Shown one piece after another: positions 34,191 through 44,718 of a stretch of DNA of 64,000 nucleotides (positions within the stretch are counted from its first letter, which is position 1; the number at the start of each line of letters is the position of its first letter). The stretch is taken from NCBI GenBank assembly GCA_032718475.1, contig JAUCBJ010001594.1, positions 1-64,000 on the forward strand, read 5' to 3'. The notes below the pieces were generated by a model. The model was not told the origin of the DNA and ran no database searches. It worked only from the letters and a program-made list of their open reading frames with translations. Origin of the DNA: Nemertoderma westbladi (Eukaryota; Xenacoelomorpha; Nemertodermatida; Nemertodermatidae). The position numbers and the translations under genes were made by a program.

Positions 34191-34522
34191 TTCCCCCTTT
34201 ATTTATGCTTTAAATAATATGAAATAATGCCATAATAATATGTATAAACAAATTTAGAAAGAAGAAACGCTGAGTTTTTACGAAACCCTTTAGCTATTAT
34301 TATTTATTTTTTCAAACTGAAATTATTTGATCAATTATGTATTTAATATTATCTAGCTGTTATAACGAACCTGTTGAACCAATCGACGCCTGTGAATGGG
34401 TTTTTATATTAAAGTGTCCCCATTCAGCCATCGCATTATTGCAATTAATATACAAAAATTGCTAGAATTTATTTAGGTGATTTGTGTGGCTTGGAATTTG
34501 TAATGGATTTCTCGTGCCTCTG
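34191..34522. other. left flank of the outer BEL element
   Basis: AT-rich, no gene seen. The outer element's target duplication would end at 34522; its partner lies outside the window. Confidence 0.4.
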
Positions 34523-35200
34523 TGTAAAAGCTTTTGCGGACATAACAAGTCATTTTTACGCAATGCGCAGAATACTCTAAAATAGCCCTAAAATTGTTCA
34601 ACTACGCGTCGGACAGAAATTAGAACCAAGATGACGAAATCTGTCAGCTGATTCTTTGTGTACGTGGAGATCCCTTTGTTTGAGCTTATTCGGCCAATCA
34701 GAGCAATCTCCCCGGTTATGCCAGTAGAGACCTACCTGAGGAAACTAGCGCATGCGCATTAGTTATAGTTTTTTCTGAGAATTAGATTCCTCTCAGAATT
34801 CTGTACTAAGTACGGACGTTTCAGACTTTGGCCCAAGAACATCTGATGGCTGGAGTTATAAGGACGTAAATCTATTAACTCATCTCAATACGACCAAACA
34901 AACTTAACATACGCATTGTCATACGCATCACATCGTAACATCAACTCATATGACTGAACACATACTGACTGTTCACCGCACTGTTTTAATGCTGATTTAT
35001 ATTGTGTTAATTGCTGTTTATATTAATGGATGTTATATTTGGAGAATACCGATAAATAATCGTAAACCCCTCAACTTTCTTGATTACTGAGGTAAGCGGA
35101 GGAAGGGTCTACCGGTAGCAACTGTGACTCAAATTATAGTGGTTTTTGTATGAATTAAATGCTATTTCATAATCCCTACGTGTGTCAGTTGCAATCTTCC

Positions 35201-35208
35201 ATATATAT
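35201..35208 (+). promoter_or_regulatory. TATA-like box in outer 5' LTR
   Basis: ATATATAT, at the position matching TTATATATGA in the two LTRs of the inner copy (minus strand, 42651-42660 and 59013-59022). Conservation in all three LTRs and the AATAAA downstream support a promoter role. Confidence 0.5.
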
Positions 35209-35298
35209 GATAAAAATCAGTGAAGGTCGGCAAATTAGTGTGAATTAGTGTAAATTAGTGTGAAGTAGTGTGAAGTAGTGTGAAGGTGCGTGAAAGTT

Positions 35299-35304
35299 AA
35301 TAAA
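35299..35304 (+). terminator. AATAAA poly(A) signal in outer LTR
   Basis: AATAAA within TTAATAAAGCATC, conserved in the inner LTRs (minus strand at 42587-42592 and 58939-58944), downstream of the TATA-like box. Confidence 0.5.
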
Positions 35305-35678
35305 GCATCTCCTAAAGAATGCGCTATTTACGAGATTCCATAACCATCTAGTTGTGATTAGTGTAAGTCATAACTCTGTTTTATACTTAAAGCGCCACGT
35401 CCCAAAGGAACTGTTAATATTTCCCCGAAAGTAAATATAGTTGTCAGAGATTATATAGTAGCGATCAATCGAATAATACAAAGTAGCCTACACCGCAATA
35501 ACTTCCTCTGGAACCCGAATCCAGTCTCCCACACCATGGGTCATACGCCGCGCACGGACTGGCTTCGGCAGATGTAAATTCAGTACACCAGGTAATTGGT
35601 ACGGGCAAAAGTCGATTCATAATTAAAAAGACATTTAAATTGGCAGGCTAAGCTGCTAAAGGTCTAAAAGCGTGAACA

Positions 35679-38456
35679 TTAATAGATTTCGACTCTTTAT
35701 TGCTTAGTAGGCAATAAAATCAAACGTACTGTTTCGGACGGTAGACTGTAGGCCTATTAACCCGAACCAGTACTTACCCAGTATTATTTGATTGTGAAAT
35801 ATTGTATATTGTAGGCTGTTAGGGGATTAGGGATTGATCACCCCTTACTCCTTTGTATGGTTTACTTATTCCTGTCAGTTTTATTTAGCGGTAAGTGTAA
35901 TATTGAGCAGAAGGCGTGTAAGCCTGCTCAGATTGTATAAATAATTTGTAGGCCGGATTGTTGTCTAACTGTTGTTAGGTCTGAGGCGATTGCAGTGTAT
36001 GTATAGTGTCTTTCCGATAAAGTGCTAGTTAGGAAGGTGGAGGCATCCAGTGCTGTAAGTTAAATCCCCCACGAAAGAATAAGTCGCACACGTAGTTAGA
36101 ACGCTTACAAACTAACCATTTCGGAGATTGCATATACTGTGGTTTATTTAGGCTTGACAGTAGTCTGCCAGCATTTGGTCTGTGTTTTATTTGAATAGTC
36201 TGTACGGGTAGCGTAATATTTATTATTCAGAGTTTATGCAAGTATTTGCAACCTTCATCTCCCCAAGTTTATCCCTTACAGTAATTATGCTTGTTATGCA
36301 TACCGTTATAGTTAAATTAACCCCGGTACTACTTCAGGACTGCTTGGCGTAGGACAGACTGGTAATTTTGTGCTCCAGTCACTCCAGCAGATACCGTGGT
36401 TCTTTTGGCTGTTCACTTATATTTAATTGCTAGTTATATGTTGTATAAGTGCTTGTACCTAATTTAGGGTTTAGAGTAAAGCGCTTTCCTGAAAGTAATT
36501 TAGTGTGTAGGCAGTATATTTGTGTTGTAATGTGGTTAATAGGTCCGTTAGCTCTGGTTGGCTTCGATAATTAACCTCTAGGTATACGACACTCCGGGTA
36601 CATAACGTAGTGCTTATAGTGTAAGACTATAAGCCGTCAGACGGTGGCATTTCCTTATCTGGACAACGCAACGTACTTAATACTACTTTATTGGTTTCAA
36701 ATACCTTAATTTCCTGTCAGTTTGTAAGAACCAGAAATTCTAACTCCTTGTTAGTCTGGTTCGTAAAGTTCTTGTTAAATTACCCTAAAAAAATCTACGT
36801 GTAACTTGTTTATTGTATATTTAGAGATTGTGTAATCTCAACCCGATACGTAAGTAATTTGTAGTGATAAGTAACTTAGTTAAGTAGAATTATCAGTATT
36901 AGTGTCTAACAAGTAGCACACCACTGAGAGCATTCAGCCTCTGTGTACAGTCATTGGTCCATATAAGAGACAGGTTTTGAACTTCGTTGGGTTCTGTGAA
37001 AAAATGTAAACACTGGACTTCCTCAGAAATTATGTAATAAGGGGTTTCCCGGGGCGTAGAATCCATTTTTCCGGGTCTTGAAAGTTGATTTCGCCTAGCA
37101 GTTGCTGATTTTTGAAGAAATGTTGCATGTCTCAAATTTGGCAGCGATTCTCTAATGTGAGACAAGAAATTCAATTGTAATTTTTTTTAATAACTAACAT
37201 GAAATAACCTCATAAATATTACGGAGAATCTTGTTTGGTTCTTACAGCCTTTATTTGAGACAAAAGATCTGTAATTATTTGGCTATAGAAGCCCCTTGAT
37301 GTTGATATTGAATTTGTCTCACGTTTGGGTCCATGTCTCAAATTAGGCAGAACTACCGGTACTACTGTAAGCCTAACCTTACTGAAATCAACAATTTTGA
37401 AGCACTGAAGTAACAGTGTGACTTTTGGAAAGAAGTCAGATGCAATTATAATGTATGTGTATAGGGGGCCTATGGTTTCTATACTTCAGATACTTAGATA
37501 CAAAGGCCTAGCCTACATTTGTGTCTTGTTATGGTTATAATTTCCTTGTCTCAAATTAGGGGAAATTCATGGAAACCGATACCATATTAAAGACAGTAGT
37601 CAAATGTAAAACTATGAAATCTTTACCACATAAAAATAGTTTTATATAAAAATATAGCCTTTTTACTATAAAATGTCATAATTTCGAGAATCAGGTCAAA
37701 GTGGAATGCAAAAATCTCATATCGATTTTAAAACCTTAAAATTTATGAAAAAAAGCTTCGATTTTTGACGGGCCGCTAGAATATTATAAGTATATCCAAT
37801 CCGGTTGAATTATACCTAACGATGTACAGGAATGGTTACAGATCATTATTCAAATTAGTTTTAAGTAGGTTTCTGTAATTATTTGGCTATAGGAGCCCCT
37901 TGAAGTTGATATTGAATTTGTCTCACGTTTGGGTCCATGTCTCAAATTAGGCAGAATGACTGTAGTGACTTCTTACTCAGAAATAATAACATTTATTTCA
38001 AATATTGACAAAACCCATTACGGGTATATATATATATTTATAAATCAACTCAATCAGATTTATAAATTAATAGGCCTGTTATGCATCAATTAGGTCTTTA
38101 TATCAGTTGAACTACTGGTTAATATTAGTAATAAAGTAAAAGGAAGTAATCCCTAAAATTTGGATAATCAGTTATTATTAAATAATTGACATTACCGGTG
38201 TTTACGGTAAGCTTATTATATTTATATAAAATAGGCTAAACTTATATACCGGTATTCTGTGACTAATCATAGTCTGTACTGTAATAATACTGATATATAT
38301 AATATAGGTGTATACCGGTATTTTAATATTAAATATATACCACGTTACATTGAGTAGCAATATCGGTAACTACTAGACTGACAGTTGATACTGATTTCCC
38401 CTAGACAAGCTTTAACTGTTATTATAGTAATAGGCATTCAACTATAAAATAAATTA
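35679..38456 (+). other. 5' leader of outer BEL element
   Basis: About 1.76 kb of leader once the 1015-bp insertion at 36948-37962 is subtracted, matching 56758-58530 of the inner copy. No frame is supported. No TGG-starting primer binding site is obvious next to the LTR end, so the priming tRNA is undetermined. Confidence 0.7.
36948..37962. mobile_element. Tc1/mariner-like non-autonomous element
   Basis: 1015 bp with terminal inverted repeats starting CAGTCATT and ending AATGACTG, with a shared GAGACA farther in, flanked by TA on both sides (36946-36947 and 37963-37964). The inner BEL copy lacks it at the matching place (plus-strand GAGTCACTACACAGAAG near 57246), giving a paralogous empty site with a single TA. 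Part of its right end (about 88 bp at 37872-37960, with GTCTCACGTTTGGGTCCATG) is duplicated internally at 37270-37355. No transposase frame. Confidence 0.88.
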
Positions 38457-41401
38457 TGTCTGACACAAAACAAGCACTGTCAGATAGTCTCTTGGAATCT
38501 ATTATCGGCACTAGGGCTCAAGTGTAACTCTATTTCCGACACCGAAGAGTTAATGCCCGAGATCGTAACAAGGATGGAAGAAGCGGTTTATCCAGATCCA
38601 CTTCTAATTCTTCCTGGAGCAGTGCTCACTAGATTACTTATAGCTGTAGAAGAAAATCAAGCGGATTGGATGAGAAATAAGAGATCGACCAGGGACAGTT
38701 ACACGGGCTACCCGATGGAAGAACTAAGGTCTATTGTAGAGATTCAATGGAACTTCCACGGACCCGGACTCCCGTTTAACTTATTGGAAGCTGCCTGGGA
38801 AGACTTATACCAAATGGGAGTAGTGAGGGACACCCGAGATCCCACTGTATGAAAGAGGTCAGCAGCAGGATATGTCCAGGGATTCTTCAACTCCTCGGAA
38901 CGAACAGAAACGCGGTTATTTCCACAACCACAGGGACCTCAAGAGCAGGGAGCACTGCTTTACCAAGTAAGATAATGTATATTGAGGATCAGATTAATCC
39001 TTTCAGCCTTTGAAGAAGCCTCGAAGAGAAGTCAAGACACGTCGCTGCAGGTGGCTGTAAAGACTTGGTTCCAACGAGTCAATGTTGAAGTCCAGGGATC
39101 AACACAATGGAAGTGACTAATGGACTAACTGAACGCATAACCCACGGAGAATCAACCGATGCAACCTTTTCTCATGTGGAAGGCGAGGCGGTATCCGAAA
39201 AACCTCAGAATAAGGATGCTATTGACATCTATTTGTCGGATTATCAACAATTTATAGGTGACAAAGAGCTAAGGAGACGTCTAGCTGGACTTCACCCCAA
39301 TAGTGAAGGAGCCAAATTCATACTGGACTCTTTAGATGCGGATACATTAGCTGCGGAGCAGGCTAAATTTGATGAAAGCATTCTCATCGCAATGGACCAA
39401 GAAAAAAATAAAAGGAGGCAAATAGAAGACCAAAAAGCAGCAGCGGCAGCGGCAGCGGCAGCGTCAGCGGCAGAGGCTGAAAGAAAAGAGGCAGCGGCAG
39501 CAGCAGAGGCTGACAGAAAAGCGGCAGCGGCAGCGGCAGTGGCAGAAGCAGAACAGAGGGCATCTGAAGCGACAGTCCAACTAGAGTTGGAGAACCTTCA
39601 GGCGAAACAAGATTACTTAAATAAACAAAGGGCAGCTACTCAGATGCAACTACAGAGTCGATCTACTCCCAGAAGACAGGGATTTACCTCCTCGGATGAA
39701 GGTGATACAACTGATCCTGAAGGTAAAGGTAATAAATCTCGTCAAGCGGACATAGAAGAGCACCTCACAGGCATAAGTTGCCTAACTTACCCCCTGCGGT
39801 GAAAAGGGAGCTAGCTATTGTAGACTTAAGTAATAGATAACCAACAGCCCAAATTATAAGAGTAGAAAGACTCCCTACTATAGTAGATGAGCCAGAAATA
39901 ATTAGGCCTGTTAGCGAAGCCACTCCCTTAATAGAGACACCTTTGCTCCCAGAACCTAACTCTCAATTCCCTATACACAGTACCAAACTACCTGTGCCCA
40001 GTAGACAACTGACAGAATCTCAGACTGTTATCGACACCGAGCAAGAGATAATAAATCGATTGTCTCCTGTCATCCCGATGTGCCATCCACCTACGATGTT
40101 GGCGACTCCCGCCTCCGCGGTGGAGTGGATGGACGAGGGACGACGGGAGATGGAGGAATTGCTCGGGCAATTGGAAGAAAATATTGCGAGATCTTCCAAA
40201 CAAGTCCGAGAATTGGAAGGGACTGTTCAGCTGTTAAAGGTAACAGTAAGAGAGAGTAGGTTAGAGCTGCAAGAAGTACAACAAAATATCGCTCTCGAGC
40301 GCGATAAATTAGTAAATATAAAATGGGTATACCACCACCCTCGGTAACAATGTGTCAGCCAGTTAGGTCTGAAGTATTTCATGCGCAAGGTATGGAGCCT
40401 ACACGCATCTATACTGCTAGCGAAGTAGAAACTCCGATAGCAAACCATATTAAGGGTATTAATAAGCCTGTTGATAATGATATCCCATACCGATCTGATA
40501 ATAATCCGAGAAATTTATATACCGATAATTCGATATTAAATAATATGATGGCTCAAGAAAGTTTTACACGTCAGATGGCTAGAATGGAAGCCCATCAAGC
40601 GGTAAAGAATGAGATGAAATGGTTACCTTTTAATGAATATTACAAAGATAACATACAGAACTCCGTACTATCAAGCGGAGAGAAACTATGATTCCTCATC
40701 GAGTGCTTGGAAGGACCTCCCAAGTTAATGGCGTTAAAGTTTATTGGACATCCAGACGGATTGAGACAAGTTTGGCTATAATGACATAAGCTAACCGACT
40801 AACATAGCTAGATATCTGTATGTGAAATTAGTAGCGCGCCCGAAAGTTTCTTAGCAGCGGGATTATAGAGTTTCCCGATGAGATTCAGGAGATCTGTAGA
40901 CAGCAAGACTGGTTGGGTAAGTCTCAGGAATACCAGGGTTCTATGGTTGTAGGAGCCGTAGCATCAACTTTGCCAAAGGGTGCAAGAGGTACTCGCTGGG
41001 TCAAAAAGGTTCTCTATCTGATGGACCAACAACATAGAGACCCCACCATGGATGACCTCATGTCGTTCTTAAACGGAGAGGTAAGATTACAGCTCCTAAA
41101 ACAGTCTAGAGAGAAGACACCAGAAAGTAAAAATGAAAAAAAAGAAAAGAAAGTGAAAAACCCGTTACTAGGAGAAAGGTAACACCAGTGTGTTAAACAG
41201 ATGATTACGAAAGCCAAACGTCATATGACGAGAACAGTGGCAAGGACACCGAGAGATCTTACTACGTAAACAAAGTTAGGAAAGACGTAAGTAAATCTAA
41301 GGCTCGAACCAGTGGCAAGAGGGAACAGATGACAACTCCCCCTACGTCTCCTAAGAGAATTCATGGAAGGAAGCCCGAAGAAAGAGCTAGCTTACAAAAC
41401 A
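38457..41401 (+). pseudogene. gag: gag of outer BEL element, broken
   Basis: Homologous along its length to the inner gag (56757-53164). Surviving frames are 38553-38852, 39107-39802 (Ala/Glu/Lys-rich coiled-coil region), 39943-40347, 40323-40691 and 40913-41182. About 150 bases near the start are missing, and several stops and frameshifts separate the frames. Comparison shows that the breaks differ from those of the inner copy, so the ancestor probably had one long frame. The sequence stops matching gag near 41401, before the zinc knuckles, where a deletion joins it to integrase. Confidence 0.87.
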
Positions 41402-42208
41402 CAATATGATATATCATCGTTGTCTGTATGACTTGTAGAGCGATCCATCGAGATATGGTGAATGATCTATCTACCAACAGCTTCATACTGAGTTTACGCC
41501 GACAAATCGCTCATTTTGGGACTAGCAACACTATGAGATCTGTCAAAGGAACTAATTTCATTGGCGCCAATAACGAGATTAAAGCTTACGTAAAGGATTG
41601 GAACCAAAGACAGGTGGACGATCAGCTAAGAGTAACAGCATCTAGCTGGACCTTCAACGCCGCCGACGCCCCTTGGTGGGGAGGAAGTTGGGAGAGACTC
41701 ATACGTAGTGTAAAGACCGCATTTCACTTTATAGTGCCGTGCCGCGCGTATCTCACCGACGAACTTTTGCAGACGTTAATGGAAGAAATTGCCGCATATC
41801 TAAATGAGAGACCGCATATGCCAGTCTCATCTAGTCCCGACTCCCTAGAAGCGCTAACACCCGCGCATTTCCTACTAAAGAAACCTGTAGCCATGCTCCT
41901 GCAATCGGAAATAACAGACGGAGACGAATACTGCCGACAAACTTGGCAATTTATGCAGTTAATATCCCGTCGTTTCGCTGACCATTTCAAAAAACATTAT
42001 CCTACGCTACAACTTCGAACAAAGTGGTTTGCGCAGCAACAAAACGTCAGCGCAGGAGACATGGTCCTTATCGTGGAATCAGATATTCCCCGTAAGAGGT
42101 GGCAGACAGGTCGTATCATCGAGACTCATATATCCGATGATGGTTTAGTGCGATCGGTAGAACTCATCGTCATGCGACGTAACTTTAAGAAACCTGGAAT
42201 TGTGTTCG
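41402..42208 (+). pseudogene. integrase of outer BEL element, first part
   Basis: A long frame (41428-42228) covering the integrase core and most of the C-terminal domain: TCRAIHRDMV, the RSVKGTNF segment (the second catalytic Asp appears replaced by Val), WWGGSWERL with the catalytic Glu, then the C-terminal domain with GDMVLIVESD. The first catalytic Asp and the zinc-binding HHCC part were removed by the deletion. It is interrupted at 42208 by the inner element; the last 45 codons lie at 59661-59798. Confidence 0.88.
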
Positions 42209-42213
42209 AAACG
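42209..42213. other. target-site duplication AAACG, left
   Basis: AAACG before the left end of the inner element, repeated at 59656-59660 after its right end. A 5-bp duplication fits BEL/Pao integration. Confidence 0.88.
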
Positions 42214-43293
42214 TTTTCGCGCTTTTAGACCTTTAGCAATTTAACCTGCCAATTTTAGTTGTCCTCTTGTTTATATATCGACTTTAGCCTTTTACCAATT
42301 ACCTAGTGTACTGAAGTTACATCAGCCGAAGCCAGTCCGTGCGCGGCGTATGACCCACGGTGTGGGAGACTGGATTCGGATTCCTTGAGAGTTATTGCAG
42401 TGTAGACCTACTGTATTATTCGATTGATCGCTACTATATAATCTCTGACAACTATATTTACTTTCGGGGAAATATTAACAGTTCCTTTAGGACGTGGCGC
42501 TTTAAGTATAAAAACAGAGTTTTGACTTACTAATCACAACTAGATGGCCACAGAGTTTCGTAAATAGCGCATTCTTTAGGAGATGCTTTATTAACCTTTA
42601 CACTACTTCACACTAGTTCGCACTAATCTGCCGACCATCACTGAATTTGATCATATATAAGGAGGATCGCAACTGACTCATGTAGGGATTATGAAATAGC
42701 ATTTAATTCACACAAAACCACTATAATTTAAGTCGCAGTTGCTACCGGTAAACTCTATTCCGCTTACCTCAGTAATCAAGAAGATGGAGGGGTTTATGAT
42801 TATTTATTGGTATTCTCCAAATATAACATGAATATCCATTAATATAACAACAATTAATAGGTACTATAAATAGAAGTAAAATAATGTGGTGAAATGTTAT
42901 GTGACCAGTATGAAATAAGATAGGTAGGTCAGGATAATAGATTTACATTCTTATAATCAAGGCCATCTGATGTTCCTAGACCAAAGTCTGGAACTTCCAC
43001 ACAGAAGCACAGAAAATTCTGAGTTTGTTCTGATGCTCAGAAAATAGTAAACAAAGACCGTAATGCATTGCGCGAGTTTCCATAGGTTTCTGTTAGACAT
43101 AAAGTGAAAATTGCTCTGATTGGCTGAATAAGACAGAACAAAGAACCTCCACGTCCACAAAGAATCAGCTGACAGATTTCGTCATCTTGGTTCTAATTCC
43201 TTCCCGTCGCGTAGTTGGATAAATTTAGGGCTATTTTAGAGTATTCTGCGCATTGCGTAAAAATGACTTGTTATGTCCACAAAAGCTTTTACA
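42214..43293 (-). repeat. 3' LTR of inner BEL element
   Basis: 1080 bp, matching 58531-59655 closely: five substitutions and one 2-base indel in the first ~215 bases compared by eye. The end at 42214 reads TTTTCGCGC where the other LTR has TGTTCGCGC, so the terminal CA has mutated on this side. On the minus strand a TATA-like TTATATATGA is at 42660-42651 and AATAAA at 42592-42587. The purine-rich GGGAGTGGTG just before the LTR start may be the polypurine tract. Confidence 0.9.
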
Positions 43294-43371
43294 CCACTCC
43301 CAGAAAATGGGATTTAAGTCTATAAAATATAAAAAATCACAGTTTCTAAAATACAAAAATACTCTAAACTA

Positions 43372-44514
43372 TTAGTCCTTCTTTCGTGAACGGCATTTAC
43401 GAAGTTTTTTGAGGCTAGTAAGAGTCCTTTTCTCTTTGTGGCGAGCCACTTTACTAGGAGGGCTATAACTCCTGGGTGAGGGGTGCAATACAATTGCATT
43501 GGAAGGTTTCGGATTATGGTCGGTGTATCTGCCGGTCGAGGTACCCAGTTGATCGATATCAACCTCAGAGGAATGAGGTCGAACAACCTTTAGAGCGCGT
43601 TTCAGGACAGCAGCTCTTACTGGTCCCTGACGGGTCATTTGCACGAGAGCGGTAGGTTGACTGTGAGTAGTGAGAAATTTTCTCGGTTTGATGGTTCTTT
43701 CCAACTCGCGTTCTCGGGCTTTATATTCATAGGGTCGTCTATGAACTTCCTGTAGCTCTGGATGCGAGTTTATGAACAAGTCACCATATTCCGGCTCTTG
43801 ACGGATGAAGTTGATCAAGTTATAGGAATTAAGATTGTTAGGATTAATATTCCTAAGGTACTTGCGAACAAATTTAGTCGAAATATTCTCGCCAACACGT
43901 TTCATTAGCTCGTAGCTAGGGGTGCAAGATTTTTGCTCAACGGAAGCAAAGAGAAATGGGTGAAACGCATAGACTCCTTCATAGGCACGTCCAGGATAGT
44001 ATCGATGACGTGATTCGCAATGGAGATCCGCGTTAGCTTTCCAGGCTCTGATATAACGCAGGGCAACCATTTCGTCTACGCTTTCTAGATCTCGGTTGAA
44101 AGGGCAATCAAAGCTTGCGTGTCCTTTAAACTGGCAATGATGACATTGAGTCATAAATTGAGGACAGACTGCGAAGATGTGTAGATTATTAAGCCTACAA
44201 TATGCACAATAAATCTCCATATAAGGTTGATCTTTAAAGTAGGAGCAGGGTTCGCTGGAGTCCACCGGGGTAAAGTGATCTCGGGATGCGCATAGTCGGC
44301 AACGTTTCCTAGATACATAATTGGCATGTCGATATTCGTATGCTGTGAGACATTGTGGACCTTGATACCATTCCAGCACATAATCTCTGTCGCTGCTCCT
44401 GGGTGCTGTGGGTTGCATCTCCTCGGACTCCAAGCAAATTGGTTCGTCTTCCAATTGCATAGCTGAGGTAGGTGTAGCTGTCTCCTCAAGCGAACCCACT
44501 GTTTGAACTTCCAC
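43372..44514 (-). CDS. ORF B: accessory protein with three zinc-knuckle-like motifs
   Basis: An intact 380-codon frame between ORF A and the 3' LTR of a BEL element. Three Cys/His motifs sit in a row: C72-C75-H80-C90, C103-C106-H112-C117 and C124-C127-H132-C137. The last is a canonical CX2CX4HX4C retroviral-type knuckle. The N-terminus is acidic, the middle (roughly residues 140-260) is ordinary globular sequence, and the last ~40 residues are strongly basic (KKLRKCRSRKKD end). No signal peptide or membrane segment is seen, so it is not an envelope. A nucleic-acid-binding role is inferred. It may derive from duplicated gag nucleocapsid, since the gag of this element also has three knuckles. 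It is open although gag-pol is broken. Confidence 0.75.
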   Translation of the reverse strand: MEVQTVGSLEETATPTSAMQLEDEPICLESEEMQPTAPRSSDRDYVLEWYQGPQCLTAYEYRHANYVSRKRCRLCASRDHFTPVDSSEPCSYFKDQPYMEIYCAYCRLNNLHIFAVCPQFMTQCHHCQFKGHASFDCPFNRDLESVDEMVALRYIRAWKANADLHCESRHRYYPGRAYEGVYAFHPFLFASVEQKSCTPSYELMKRVGENISTKFVRKYLRNINPNNLNSYNLINFIRQEPEYGDLFINSHPELQEVHRRPYEYKARERELERTIKPRKFLTTHSQPTALVQMTRQGPVRAAVLKRALKVVRPHSSEVDIDQLGTSTGRYTDHNPKPSNAIVLHPSPRSYSPPSKVARHKEKRTLTSLKKLRKCRSRKKD

Positions 44515-44718
44515 GATAGAATAACCTGTGGGGATTCAGGGTCTTTGTATGACAGATGAATGTAGGTTCTGTATACAAACGTCCTTAAAAATGGCGAATC
44601 CAGCGCTGTCTAACTTCTCGGCAGCTGAGTCTCTTAAGGTGAGCTTGGTCAGAGCGCGGTCCTTGAACTGACTATCAACGTTACGGAACGGAGTCAGAAA
44701 GCGCCTAAAGCATTAGAA

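Larger units (their letters stand above)
34523..35678 (+). repeat. 5' LTR of outer BEL element
   Basis: Starts TGTAAAAGCTTTTG and ends GTGAACA (TG...CA), 1156 bp. It is the reverse complement of 42214-43293 and 58531-59655 with moderate divergence. A TATATAT box lies near 35201-35208 and AATAAA at 35299-35304. The AATAAA is about 95 bases past the TATA box, so R would be short. Confidence 0.88.
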
